From assembly GCF_013407165.1 (NCBI RefSeq), contig NZ_CP026994.1:1330187-1394186 (forward strand): a stretch of 64,000 bases of DNA. Direction: 5' to 3'. The notes below the pieces were generated by a model. The model saw only the letters and a program-made list of their open reading frames with translations, had not been told where the DNA came from and did no database searches. This DNA comes from Nitrosopumilus oxyclinae. Lineage in GTDB: Archaea; Thermoproteota; Nitrososphaeria; Nitrososphaerales; Nitrosopumilaceae. Made by a program: the position numbers and the translations under genes. Shown in pieces: positions 23,147 to 32,667 of this stretch (positions within the stretch are counted from its first letter, which is position 1; every line of letters starts with the position of its first letter).

Positions 23147-25315
23147 TTATGGATCAGGGCAGCCGTCTAAATCTCGGTCACCATCATAGTCTTCTGGATC
23201 GAATGGACACAAATCTTCATCATTGATGATACCGTCTAGATCATCATCATGGACAAATCTCTGTTGTTCTGGAGCAGTATCAGGACAGCCATCCCAATCT
23301 AGATATTTATTCCAGGTTTCTGGACTTGTTGGACAAGAATCAATCACATCTGGATAACCATCAGCATCAGAATCAGCATATGTAGGAGTTGTTGATTCTG
23401 CACCCAAGACATCAGGACAACCATCAAAGTCTAGATAATCATTATAATTTTCTGGTTCATTGATACATGAATCCCATCTGTCTTCAATTCCATCACCGTC
23501 AGTATCTGGGAATTGATATTGTGCTTTAACAGAATCTGCAGAATCTGGACAACCGTCTGAATCTAGATATCTATTGTAAGTTTCTGGTTCTAATGGACAT
23601 ACATCAAATACATCAGGAATGCCATCACCGTCTGAATCTAAGTTTGAAGCAAGTTTATCAGGACAGCCGTCACCGTCTTGGAATTTATTGTAAGTTTCTG
23701 GTTGATTTGGACATGAATCAACGATATCAGGAATACCATCACCGTCTGTGTCGGCAGTCATTTTATTATCAGCAATATAATCTGGGCAACCATCAGCATC
23801 TTGGAATTTATTGTAAGATTCTTTTGCATGAGGACATTGATCTACATCATCATATATGCCGTCACCGTCTGAATCTCCAATGGTTTTATAATCAACACTG
23901 TCAGGACAACCATCTTCATCTTGGAAATCATTGTATCTTTCAGCTAATAATGGACATTGATCTAAATGATCTGCCAATCCATCATAATCAGCATCAAGCA
24001 TATCACCTGCAGTTGTTCCTGGTACATCAGGACAACCGTCAAAGTCTAGATAATCATTATAATTTTCTGGTTCATTGATACATGAATCCCATCTGTCTTC
24101 AATTCCATCACCGTCAGTATCTGGGAATTGATATTGTGCTTTAACAGAATCTGCAGAATCTGGACAACCGTCAAAGTCTTGGAATTTATTATAATTTTCA
24201 GGTTCTAATGGACATGCATCTAGGGAATCAATAATTCCATCACGATCTTTATCAGAATTTGAACCACTGTCAGGACAACCGTCAGAATCTTGGAAACCAT
24301 TGTAAGTTTCTGGTTGGTTTGGACAACGATCTAAATTGTCAATAATTCCATCACCGTCAGTATCAAATGCAAATTTGTTGTCTGCAACATAATCAGGACA
24401 GCCATCAGAATCGAGATATTTATTATAAGTTTCAGGACTAAACGGACAAGAATCTAAATTGTCATAAATGCCGTCACCGTCAATATCACCTGTAAATGTC
24501 AATTGTAATTCATCTGGACAACCGTCTGAATCTTGGAATTTATTATAATTTTCTCGTTCGAATGGACATGCATCTACATCGTCAGGAATTCCATCATAAT
24601 CAGCGTCTGGTGCTTGTAAGGAAGTAACACCTGGTACATCAGGACAACCATCAAAGTCTAGATAATCATTATAATTTTCTGGTTCATTGATACATGAATC
24701 CCATCTGTCTTCAATTCCATCACCGTCAGTATCTGGGAATTGATATTGTGCTTTAACAGAATCTGCAGAATCTGGACAACCGTCTGAATCTAGATATCTA
24801 TTGTAAGTTTCTGGTTCTAATGGACATGCATCAAGACCATCAGATATTCCATCACGGTCTGAATCCTTTTGAGTTAAAGCATTATCTGGACAACCGTCTT
24901 TATCATCAATTCCATTGAAAGTTTCTGGTTGGTTTGGACAGGAATCCATGAAATCAGGATAACCATCACCATCAGTGTCTGCAATTCCTTTTGGATTAAC
25001 AGGTGATATGTCAGGACAACCGTCTTCATCTTGGAATTTATTGTAAGTTTCTTTTACAGTAGGGCAATTATCAATATGATCTTCTACACCGTCAAAATCA
25101 GCATCATACCATGGAACAAAGTCTGCAGGACAACCGTCTATGTTGTTACCATATTGAGGATCATAATCTTCTAGAAGATTTGGACATTGATCTAAATTAT
25201 CTGGTACACCATCACCGTCTCTATCTATTGGATCAGCAGCAAACACACTAGATGGCATCATACCTATGGTAGAGGTAAGTAAAAGCAAGAATCCTAAAAG
25301 ATATTGTTTTTTCAT
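23147..25315 (-). CDS. Giant secreted calcium-binding protein with thrombospondin type 3-like repeats (copy 2)
   Basis: This is a close paralogue of copy 1 with nearly the same signal peptide (MKKQYLLGF...VFAAD) and the same first repeats, 722 residues and about 17 DGCPD units. The array shows a longer period of about 205 residues: the block DTDGDGIEDRWDSCINEPEN occurs three times, encoded by almost identical DNA. It ends directly at a DGCPDP, without anchor or sorting signal. It lies 10 bases after copy 3 in the transcription direction and is likely co-transcribed with it. Function is inferred: calcium-dependent surface structure or adhesion. Confidence 0.88.
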   Translation of the reverse strand: MKKQYLLGFLLLLTSTIGMMPSSVFAADPIDRDGDGVPDNLDQCPNLLEDYDPQYGNNIDGCPADFVPWYDADFDGVEDHIDNCPTVKETYNKFQDEDGCPDISPVNPKGIADTDGDGYPDFMDSCPNQPETFNGIDDKDGCPDNALTQKDSDRDGISDGLDACPLEPETYNRYLDSDGCPDSADSVKAQYQFPDTDGDGIEDRWDSCINEPENYNDYLDFDGCPDVPGVTSLQAPDADYDGIPDDVDACPFERENYNKFQDSDGCPDELQLTFTGDIDGDGIYDNLDSCPFSPETYNKYLDSDGCPDYVADNKFAFDTDGDGIIDNLDRCPNQPETYNGFQDSDGCPDSGSNSDKDRDGIIDSLDACPLEPENYNKFQDFDGCPDSADSVKAQYQFPDTDGDGIEDRWDSCINEPENYNDYLDFDGCPDVPGTTAGDMLDADYDGLADHLDQCPLLAERYNDFQDEDGCPDSVDYKTIGDSDGDGIYDDVDQCPHAKESYNKFQDADGCPDYIADNKMTADTDGDGIPDIVDSCPNQPETYNKFQDGDGCPDKLASNLDSDGDGIPDVFDVCPLEPETYNRYLDSDGCPDSADSVKAQYQFPDTDGDGIEDRWDSCINEPENYNDYLDFDGCPDVLGAESTTPTYADSDADGYPDVIDSCPTSPETWNKYLDWDGCPDTAPEQQRFVHDDDLDGIINDEDLCPFDPEDYDGDRDLDGCPDP
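23409..23600 (-). repeat. 192-bp internal repeat of TSP3 copy 2 (unit A)
   Basis: By eye this stretch is identical to 24636-24827, at a distance of 1227 bases. It encodes the DRWDSCINEPENYNDYLDFD region and its flanks. Confidence 0.9.
24024..24172 (-). repeat. 149-bp internal repeat of TSP3 copy 2 (unit B)
   Basis: This copy matches units A and C with one base difference near its beginning (CCGTC instead of CCATC), then diverges after 24172. Confidence 0.88.
24636..24827 (-). repeat. 192-bp internal repeat of TSP3 copy 2 (unit C)
   Basis: This stretch is identical to 23409-23600 as far as I can read, and nearly identical to unit B over its first 149 bases. Confidence 0.9.
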
Positions 25316-25325
25316 CTAGATACTC

Positions 25326-27764
25326 CTATGGGTCTGGACATCCATCAGTATCTCTATCATTGTCATAATCTTCAGGTTCTAGAGGACACATATCATTCTC
25401 GTTGATAATTCCATCTAAATCAGCATCATGTTTGTATCTTGATTGTTCAGGTGCAATATCTGGGCAACCGTCATCGTCTTGGTATTTATTCCAAGTTTCT
25501 TTGTCAGTTGGACACAAGTCAATTGAATCAAGGATTCTATCTCCATCGGTATCAATTTTTGAATCCCAAATTGGAATGGCATCTGGACAACCGTCATAGT
25601 CAACATATCTGTTCCAAACTTCATTTTGTTGTGGGCACATATCCATTACATCTGGAACACCATCACCGTCTGAATCTGGCTGAGTATCATCTACATCAGG
25701 ACAACCGTCTTCATCTTGGAAACCATTATAGTTTTCAGCAACCAAAGGACATTTGTCTTTAATATCATTAATTCCATCGTTATCAGAATCTACTACAAAT
25801 GATTTAGACACAGTGTCAGGACAACCGTCATCGTCTTGGAATTTATTGTAAGTTTCTTTTGCAGTTGGGCATGCATCAATTCCATCTGGAACACCATCCA
25901 TGTCCCTATCATTCTTTAAAATATAATCATCTGGGCAACCGTCTCTATCAAGAATTCCATTGTAAGTTTCTGGTTGGTTTGGACAATGATCATTGTAATC
26001 ATTTATTCCATCATTATCAGAATCAGGAGTGCCTTTGTTATCTCCCACATAATCAGGACAACCGTCTAAATCTTGGAATTTATTGTAAGTTTCTGGAACC
26101 AAAGGACATTGATCAGATTTATCAGGAATTCCATCATAATCAGAATCTAATGAAGTGATGAAATCAGGGTAATCCGGACAACCGTCTTCATCTTGGAAAC
26201 CATTGTATCTTTCTCTAACAAGAGGACATTGATCTACAGAATCTAAAATTCCATCACGGTCAGAATCAGATTCTATTGGATCGTCAGGACAACCGTCATG
26301 GTCTTGATAACGATTCCAAGTTTCTGCTGTTGAAGGACATTGATCTAGTACATCTCTAATACCATCACCGTCTGAATCCAACACAGAAATATCAGGACAA
26401 CCATCTTGGTCTTGATAACCATTTACAGTTTCTGGTTCTAGGGGACATTTATCATTAATATCAGTAATTCCATCACCGTCATAATCTAATCCTAATAATC
26501 CACCTTTACCATCTGGACAACCGTCTTCATCTTGGAATTTATTGTAAGTTTCTTTTGCAGTTGGACATGCATCTAAATTATCTGGAACTCCATCCATATC
26601 TCTATCAGATGAAGAGTCATTGTCGGGACAACCGTCTCTATCAAAAATACCATTGAACGTTTCTGGTTGGTTTGGACATAAATCAGAGTAATCATTGATT
26701 CCATCACCGTCTGAATCTGGAATTCCTTTATCAGATGTTACAAAGTCTGGACAACCGTCTTCATCTTTGAACTGGTTGTAAGTCTCTTTTACATTTGGAC
26801 ATTGATCAATACTATTTGGAATTCCATCACCGTCTGAATCATTGTCACTTGTATAAGGAGGCATATCAGGACAACCGTCTTCATCTTGATAACCATTGTA
26901 TCGTTCTGGTTCTAATGGACATGCATCATTAGCATCCATAATTCTATCACCATCAGCATCATTTAGTGTACCATCAAATGCTGGAATACTATCAGGACAA
27001 CCGTCATAATCTGCAAATCTATTGAAAGTTTCAGGATGATCAGGACAAATATCAAATTTATCTGCAATTCCATCACCATCTCTATCAGTAAATGAAGTAT
27101 CTAGTGCAACATCAGGACAACCGTCTGTATCTCTATAACCATTATACACTTCTGGTTCGTTAATACACAAATCAATTTTATCTTGAATACCATCATTGTC
27201 AGTATCAATGAAAGAAGAATCTTTTAGAGTATCAGGACAACCGTCTTCATCTTGGAATCTGTTATAATTTTCAGGACTTAATGGACATTGATCAGCAAAG
27301 TCTAAAACTCCATCTCTATCTCTATCACCAGAACCATAACTATCTGGACAACCGTCTCTATCTAAAATACCATTGAAAGTTTCTGGTTGATTTGGACACA
27401 AGTCAACCAAGTCAATAAAACCATCACCATCTGAATCTGGTGCACCACCAGATCCTGTACCAGGAAGTGTATCAGGACAACCGTCTTCATCTTGGAATTT
27501 ATTGTACTTTTCTTTAAGATTTGGACATTGATCAATGTGATCTTCTATTCCATCATAATCTTCATCATACCATGGTACGAAATTTGATGGACAACCATCT
27601 ATTGTACCCTCATAATCTTCTCGTAAATTAGGACATAAATCAACAGAATTGGAAACACCATCATTATCAAAGTCATCAACTGCTGCAAAAGCAGGGTTGA
27701 TCGGCATACTAGTTAATGTGGTTACAAGTAACAATAGGAAAGATATCGAGTGTATTTTATTCAA
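25326..27764 (-). CDS. Giant secreted calcium-binding protein with thrombospondin type 3-like repeats (copy 3)
   Basis: The longest of the three paralogues has 812 residues, a signal peptide (about 1-27, ending AFA) and about 20 DGCPD-type calcium/disulfide units. Its units are more varied than in copies 1 and 2 and its signal peptide differs, so it is the older branch. Start is TTG at 27764; a TATA-like TTTAATAA (27799-27792) lies about 28-35 nt upstream. It is the first gene of the tandem set and converges with none of the flanking genes; taw1 diverges from it across a 138-base spacer. No anchor is visible. Confidence 0.88.
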   Translation of the reverse strand: MNKIHSISFLLLLVTTLTSMPINPAFAAVDDFDNDGVSNSVDLCPNLREDYEGTIDGCPSNFVPWYDEDYDGIEDHIDQCPNLKEKYNKFQDEDGCPDTLPGTGSGGAPDSDGDGFIDLVDLCPNQPETFNGILDRDGCPDSYGSGDRDRDGVLDFADQCPLSPENYNRFQDEDGCPDTLKDSSFIDTDNDGIQDKIDLCINEPEVYNGYRDTDGCPDVALDTSFTDRDGDGIADKFDICPDHPETFNRFADYDGCPDSIPAFDGTLNDADGDRIMDANDACPLEPERYNGYQDEDGCPDMPPYTSDNDSDGDGIPNSIDQCPNVKETYNQFKDEDGCPDFVTSDKGIPDSDGDGINDYSDLCPNQPETFNGIFDRDGCPDNDSSSDRDMDGVPDNLDACPTAKETYNKFQDEDGCPDGKGGLLGLDYDGDGITDINDKCPLEPETVNGYQDQDGCPDISVLDSDGDGIRDVLDQCPSTAETWNRYQDHDGCPDDPIESDSDRDGILDSVDQCPLVRERYNGFQDEDGCPDYPDFITSLDSDYDGIPDKSDQCPLVPETYNKFQDLDGCPDYVGDNKGTPDSDNDGINDYNDHCPNQPETYNGILDRDGCPDDYILKNDRDMDGVPDGIDACPTAKETYNKFQDDDGCPDTVSKSFVVDSDNDGINDIKDKCPLVAENYNGFQDEDGCPDVDDTQPDSDGDGVPDVMDMCPQQNEVWNRYVDYDGCPDAIPIWDSKIDTDGDRILDSIDLCPTDKETWNKYQDDDGCPDIAPEQSRYKHDADLDGIINENDMCPLEPEDYDNDRDTDGCPDP

Positions 27765-27902
27765 AGCCTAAAAATACGTCGAGGATCCAGTTATTAAACC
27801 TCACTCTAGAATCGGCTAAAAATATCAATAGTTTTGAGAAAAATTTCCATGTTGGACAAAAATCTCGATCAATTTAAGTAAACCAGAACACGATCTGAAC
27901 TA

Positions 27903-28934
27903 ATGAGTTGCTCTGGAGAAACTGTCGAAGAGGATGATGAGCAATTACTTCAGATCAGACCTGTAATTACTGCGCAATTAAAAAAAGCAAAATATGGTGT
28001 AGCAGATCATTCAACTGTAGGACTTTGTCATTGGACAAAAAAATCATTCAAGCATGAAGGTAGTTGTTACAAACACAAGTTTTATGGAATTTCAACTCAT
28101 AGATGTATGGAATTTTCCCCTGCTGGCATGTATTGTGAAAATAGATGTGTGTATTGTTGGAGACCAATGGAATTTTATGATTCTATGCAAATGAAGCCAG
28201 AGCAAGTTGCAGAGCCAGAACAGATTTTAACAAAATTGATGGGCGAACGAAAAAAATTGATCAATGGGTTTTACGGTGATTCAAGAAATGACAAACAAAG
28301 ATTAGATGAATCTTTATTGCCTGCACATTATGCTATCTCACTTTCTGGAGAGCCTACAATGTATCCTAAACTTCCAGAATTAATTAAATATCTAAAAACA
28401 TTTGAAGCAACAAAATCAATTTTTCTTGTAACTAATGGGCAAGAACCAGACATGATTCAAAAATTACAAGATGAAGATGCATTACCAACACAATTGTATC
28501 TGTCAACCAATGCTGCAGACTATGAATCTTTTATGAAAATAAACAAACCAAGATATGATGATTCATGGGAAAGATGGAATAGAACACTTGACATGTTAAA
28601 AGATTTGAAAACAAGAACAGTGTTAAGAATTACCTTAATCAGGGATCATAATGATCAAAAAGAATCAATTCCAGCATTTGCAGAAATGTTTAGAAAAGCA
28701 AGTCCGCACTTTATCGAAATAAAATCATACATGCATATCGGGCGCTCAACAAATAGATTAGAATATACAAATATGTTAGAAATGGAAGAAGTGAAGAGTT
28801 TTAGTGAAGAAATTGCAAATCAAAGTAAAATATTTTCAATAATGGATGAAAGTATTGTTTCAAGAATATCAATATTACAAAATAACGAACGATTTATTGA
28901 TCGTTTTATTCCTACTTATGCAAATACCATTTAG
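27903..28934 (+). CDS. taw1: tRNA 4-demethylwyosine synthase Taw1 (radical SAM)
   Basis: Taw1 (TYW1) condenses N1-methylguanosine-37 of tRNA-Phe with pyruvate to form the tricyclic wyosine base. The 343-residue protein has the radical SAM cluster motif C-x3-C-x2-C in YCENRCVYCW (about 77-86), preceded by GLCHWTKKSFKHEGSCYKHK (about 40-59), typical of the family. No flavodoxin domain is fused, as usual in archaea. A TATA-like TTTAAGTA (27873-27880) is 23-30 nt upstream. It overlaps the convergent ITPase gene by 23 bases. Confidence 0.93.
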   Translation: MSCSGETVEEDDEQLLQIRPVITAQLKKAKYGVADHSTVGLCHWTKKSFKHEGSCYKHKFYGISTHRCMEFSPAGMYCENRCVYCWRPMEFYDSMQMKPEQVAEPEQILTKLMGERKKLINGFYGDSRNDKQRLDESLLPAHYAISLSGEPTMYPKLPELIKYLKTFEATKSIFLVTNGQEPDMIQKLQDEDALPTQLYLSTNAADYESFMKINKPRYDDSWERWNRTLDMLKDLKTRTVLRITLIRDHNDQKESIPAFAEMFRKASPHFIEIKSYMHIGRSTNRLEYTNMLEMEEVKSFSEEIANQSKIFSIMDESIVSRISILQNNERFIDRFIPTYANTI

Positions 28935-29460
28935 AGAATTTTTTTAGTGCCTTGTATCTGTGTGATAATTCATTTTTATTATTTAATTCTGCAAATGTTT
29001 TCTTGAAATTATTTGGAATAAATATTGGATCAAAACCCCAACCCTTACCTTTTTGAATTTTAGATATTTTTCCATCTAGTTTACCTACAAACGATTGCAA
29101 AATTGTTTTATCACAATAAGCAATAATTGAAACAAATTTTGCTTTTCGATTATTTTTTAATAAATTTAAAATTCCTTTATTCCCAATTGTTTTGAAAACA
29201 TATGAAGAGTATGGACCTGGAAATCCATCAATTGAGTCTATGAATAACCCATCATCTTCAATAATAACGGGTTTTTTAAATTTAGAAAATGCATCTCTAG
29301 CTTTTGCCATTGCAATAGTTTCAAGAGAACTTGATTGGATTTCTTCTAAATTAGATTTTAAATATCCAATATCAATTCCTAGAGAATCTAAAATAATCTT
29401 AGATTCCTGATATTTGTGATTATTAGAAGATACAAAAAATAGATCAAACGACTTGTGCAT
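28912..29460 (-). CDS. Non-canonical purine NTP pyrophosphatase (ITPase, RdgB/HAM1 family)
   Basis: This enzyme removes ITP, dITP and XTP from nucleotide pools. The 182-residue product begins with the family motif FVSSNNHKYQE (about 8-18), has IIEDDGLFIDSIDGFPGPYS (about 65-84) and the GKGWGFDPIF loop (about 134-143). GTG at 29469 would add three residues; ATG at 29460 is preferred. It overlaps bud32 by 17 bases and the convergent taw1 by 23 bases. Confidence 0.92.
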   Translation of the reverse strand: MHKSFDLFFVSSNNHKYQESKIILDSLGIDIGYLKSNLEEIQSSSLETIAMAKARDAFSKFKKPVIIEDDGLFIDSIDGFPGPYSSYVFKTIGNKGILNLLKNNRKAKFVSIIAYCDKTILQSFVGKLDGKISKIQKGKGWGFDPIFIPNNFKKTFAELNNKNELSHRYKALKKFSKWYLHK

Positions 29461-30070
29461 ATCTTCCACGACTTTCTATTTCTGATACCAATTTAGTTAT
29501 TTTAGAATAATAGGCATGACCAACGACGGATTTGTATCCATTTAGAAAATTTTTCCAGGAAAGTAACATAATTTTGGCATGAGCACTGTTAAGAATTTCT
29601 TTAATTAATCTCAAATCAACAGCATGATCTTCTGGTTTTATTGAAGTTTGAGATAATCCAAAATCAATTACATATACAGTATTTTTACTTAAAATAAAAT
29701 TTGAAGTTGTTAAATCACCATGCATTACACCGTTCTTATGTAAAGTACCTACTAATTTCCCAATGTCTTTTGATAATTCTATAATTTTTGATTCAGGCAA
29801 GTCATGTACTGGTGTCCCTGGAATTTCTTGCATGGTAATTGATGTTTTATCTAAATTTACAAAGTAAACAAGAGGTGTAGGTATTCCAAATGATTTTACT
29901 AGAGAGAGCATTTGAGATTCTTTGATAGTTCTTTGTTTACGAATTTTTGAATCAAGAGAAGAATTTCTATAAGTTTTAATTTTTCTAATTTTTAATATCA
30001 CCTTTGAATTTTGCCATTTAGTTTGATACAAATCTGCTTCAGCACCTTTTTTGAGTAATTTCATTAACAT
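29444..30070 (-). CDS. bud32: KEOPS kinase/ATPase Bud32
   Basis: Bud32 is the small atypical kinase that regulates Kae1 in the KEOPS complex for t6A37 tRNA modification. The 208-residue protein shows the reduced kinase fold: KKGAEADLY (about 6-14), catalytic loop HGDLTTSNF (about 118-126) and VIDFGLSQ (about 134-141). It is a separate gene here, not fused to Kae1 as in some archaea. It overlaps the ITPase gene at its 3' end. Pcc1 is at 7.7 kb and Kae1 at 30.4 kb. Confidence 0.93.
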   Translation of the reverse strand: MLMKLLKKGAEADLYQTKWQNSKVILKIRKIKTYRNSSLDSKIRKQRTIKESQMLSLVKSFGIPTPLVYFVNLDKTSITMQEIPGTPVHDLPESKIIELSKDIGKLVGTLHKNGVMHGDLTTSNFILSKNTVYVIDFGLSQTSIKPEDHAVDLRLIKEILNSAHAKIMLLSWKNFLNGYKSVVGHAYYSKITKLVSEIESRGRYAQVV

Positions 30071-30101
30071 TATATCCAGAGGGATTCAATAAAAATTAAT
30101 C

Positions 30102-30425
30102 ATGGATGAAGGAGAAAAACGAATCAAACAAGAAGACTGCAGTGAAGATAATCTAGGTGCAGGAATACTAACATTAACAAACAAAAGATTAGCATTTGAT
30201 AAAACTAATGCAAGAATAATGGACTTTTCTAAACATTTTGGAGATACAGTTTTAGATATTTCGTTAGATAAAGTAACAAAAACATGGAAAGAAGGGTTAT
30301 TGATGAAAAAAGTATGTTTTACAGCAAAAACAGATGACGGTGAGCAAACTTACAAGTTCGGAGTATTTAATACAAAAAGTTGGATGAAAGCTATTGAACA
30401 AACCATTAGTGAAAACAAAAACTAG
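30102..30425 (+). CDS. Uncharacterised 107-residue protein, possible PH/GRAM-like fold
   Basis: The protein is soluble and beta-rich with a final helix (KSWMKAIEQTISE, about 91-103). The opening GAGILTLTNKRLAFDKT (about 20-36) looks like the first strands of a PH or GRAM-type domain, in which a similar LTLTNKRLIF pattern is common. No catalytic motif is seen. It lies between bud32 and kae1 on the opposite strand and overlaps the end of kae1 by four bases. Function unknown. Confidence 0.65.
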   Translation: MDEGEKRIKQEDCSEDNLGAGILTLTNKRLAFDKTNARIMDFSKHFGDTVLDISLDKVTKTWKEGLLMKKVCFTAKTDDGEQTYKFGVFNTKSWMKAIEQTISENKN

Positions 30426-31405
30426 TAATCAATTTTAACAGAATCTAATCTCCAAGATTGTGTAACAAACGTATCTTTTAATTCTACACCAGATTTTATT
30501 TGAGATTCTAATAAACCAGTCCAACAAATTTGACTTCCACAATCTCCAGCATATTGTAATGGAACAACAAAAAATTTACAACCATGTCTTTTACAAACAT
30601 CCTTTAGCATTTCAGATAATCGTTTGTTAGCAGCAACTCCTCCAACAATCATTAGTTCTTTTTTTCTTGTAAAGGATAGAGCGCGTTCTACTGCCTCACT
30701 TATCATAGCAAATGCAGTTTCTTGAAGTGAATAACACGCATCTATCTTACTTTTTGTTGCAACAGATTTTGTTGCAGATAATAATCCAGAAAATGACACA
30801 TCATTACCTTTTACAGAGTAAGGTAATGTAACATAGTTTGAAGATGTAGACGCTAACTCTTCAATATTTTTTCCACAGGGAGATGCAAATCCAATTGAAC
30901 GTCCAAATTGATCTAACAATTGGCCTAAAGTAATATCCAATGTTTCTCCAAATACTCTCCACTGTTTATTTAGAAATGCCAAAAGCATGGTATGTCCTCC
31001 AGATACTAAAAGTACTAGGGGGTTAGTTGATCCAGTTAGTAATTTTCCTAATTCAATATGTCCAATTGCATGATTCACAGGATATATTGGAATTTTGTAG
31101 TATGAAGAAAGAGATCTAGCAACTATAGCACCCACACGTAAACATGGGCCTAATCCTGGTCCTGCAGCATATGAAACAATATCTAAATCTTTGACGGTTA
31201 CATTTGCTTCTTGAAGACAATCAGATAGTACTTGTGAACTATTCTCAATATGATGGCGTGATGCCTCTCTAGGGTGAATTCCTTCTCCCTCTTCAGGTCG
31301 ATAAATTTTTCTGATATCTGAAAGAATTTTTCCTTTTTTTCCACGTTTTTCAATTATTGCACAAGAAAATGTATGAGCAGTACTTTCTATTCCCAATCCT
31401 AGCAT
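30422..31405 (-). CDS. kae1: KEOPS catalytic subunit Kae1 (t6A synthase)
   Basis: Kae1 (TsaD/Gcp family) transfers threonylcarbamoyl to A37 of tRNA. The 327-residue protein begins LGIESTAHTFS (about 3-13), has the metal-binding HAIGHIEL (about 106-113) and AAGPGLGPCLRVG (about 74-86) and the C-terminal GGVAANKRL and GDCGSQI segments of the ASKHA fold. GTG at 31414 is possible; ATG at 31405, just past the ychF stop, is preferred. It forms a likely operon with ychF. Confidence 0.95.
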   Translation of the reverse strand: MLGLGIESTAHTFSCAIIEKRGKKGKILSDIRKIYRPEEGEGIHPREASRHHIENSSQVLSDCLQEANVTVKDLDIVSYAAGPGLGPCLRVGAIVARSLSSYYKIPIYPVNHAIGHIELGKLLTGSTNPLVLLVSGGHTMLLAFLNKQWRVFGETLDITLGQLLDQFGRSIGFASPCGKNIEELASTSSNYVTLPYSVKGNDVSFSGLLSATKSVATKSKIDACYSLQETAFAMISEAVERALSFTRKKELMIVGGVAANKRLSEMLKDVCKRHGCKFFVVPLQYAGDCGSQICWTGLLESQIKSGVELKDTFVTQSWRLDSVKIDY

Positions 31406-31406
31406 A

Positions 31407-32594
31407 TCAACCACGACTTAATGTAGAAACAATTTTGATTACATCACCATTTTTGAGTTTTTGATCTCCACTAATCCTTTGTTTTGTTTTACAATCTATT
31501 GCATGTAAAAATCCCTTTGCAATATCTGCATGAATTAATCCTGCCAAATCTTTAGCAGTAGAATCTTGTGGAACTAATTTTGTATCAGGTAAAATTACTC
31601 CGTCTTTGTTAGTAAGTTTAGTTTCATCTTCTACAGGATATACAACGATATATTTTAGAGAATCAAAAACAGCAGTATTTAGAATTTTTTGAATTCCTGT
31701 TGAATTTATTTTTGAAAAAACAGATTTTACTAAATCAAGTGCTTTTTGTTGGGGTAAAGGAATTTCTTTTCCTTCAACAGGAGTAAATCCTTCATCTCCA
31801 GAAGAATAATTTACAATTCCAGCTTTTGATGCTTTTCGTAAAAGCAATTCAGTTTCCGCACTACATGGAATTACATTATCAGTAATTTTCTTAATTATGT
31901 CTAAGTCTTGACAAAGATCTGCCTTGTTTGCTGCAATAATCATAGGCTTTGTACTCCTTCTTAATTCTTTAACAAAAGTTTCAATGTCATCATCTACCCA
32001 TTCTTTTGGATTTTTAGCCATAAACCCTAATTTTTGAAGAATTTCTTGAACTTGAAAATCTTTAATTCCCAATCCAGAAAATCTTTTTGCAATACCATCA
32101 GTTAGTTTTGCACGTTTTTGATCTATTTCTCTAGTAATTTTATCCCATTCTCTTTTTAAAATATCTGCAAACCATTGATCAAATTCATCTTGTACAAAGA
32201 CAACATCTTCTAATGGATCATGAGTTCCAACAGGAACTGGTTGTCCTTGAATATCTGTTGTTCCCGCAATATCCACAACATGGATTAAAACTTCGGCTTG
32301 TCGTGCATCATCAAGGAATTGATTCCCTAACCCTTTACCTTCATGAGCTCCAGGTACTAATCCTGCAACATCAATTAGTCTAACAGGAATAAAACGCGTA
32401 CCATTTACACATAATTCATTTTCATGTTTTATTTCAAAGTGTTTGCAAGCACAATCTGCTTTAACATATGCTACTCCAACATTAGGTTCAATTGTCGTAA
32501 AAGGAAAATTTCCTGTTGCAACAGGTGTTTCAGTTGCAGCTGAGAAGAATGTGGATTTACCAACATTTGCTTTTCCTAGTAAACCAATTTGCAA
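31407..32594 (-). CDS. ychF: Obg-like GTPase/ATPase of the YchF/OLA1 family
   Basis: This is a ribosome-associated nucleotidase with a G domain and a C-terminal TGS domain. The P-loop is LGKANVGKSTF (about 5-15), switch region NFPFTTIEPNVG (about 29-40), DVAGLVPGAHEGKGLG (about 75-90) and the G4 motif region ANKAD (about 218-222). The TGS domain ends the protein (about 310-395). Start is TTG. It is upstream of kae1 with no gap. Confidence 0.93.
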   Translation of the reverse strand: MQIGLLGKANVGKSTFFSAATETPVATGNFPFTTIEPNVGVAYVKADCACKHFEIKHENELCVNGTRFIPVRLIDVAGLVPGAHEGKGLGNQFLDDARQAEVLIHVVDIAGTTDIQGQPVPVGTHDPLEDVVFVQDEFDQWFADILKREWDKITREIDQKRAKLTDGIAKRFSGLGIKDFQVQEILQKLGFMAKNPKEWVDDDIETFVKELRRSTKPMIIAANKADLCQDLDIIKKITDNVIPCSAETELLLRKASKAGIVNYSSGDEGFTPVEGKEIPLPQQKALDLVKSVFSKINSTGIQKILNTAVFDSLKYIVVYPVEDETKLTNKDGVILPDTKLVPQDSTAKDLAGLIHADIAKGFLHAIDCKTKQRISGDQKLKNGDVIKIVSTLSRG

Positions 32595-32667
32595 TACTGT
32601 CGAAAATCTAATTCTACTTATTAGTATTGCAGAAATCGTTTAATCTGGTTAATCATGATTTCATATC

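Noticed and set aside
23593-26158. Long open frames on the plus strand across the TSP3 genes (for example 23593-24078, 25439-25762, 25859-26158)
   Set aside because: They arise from the repetitive antisense of the TSP3 genes; their translations are Leu/His/Gln-rich and lack family features.
20893-27764. Regular short DNA repeats resembling a CRISPR array or satellite
   Set aside because: They are the coding repeats of three TSP3 genes; units are codon-based, imperfect and lie within long open frames, with no leader or cas genes.
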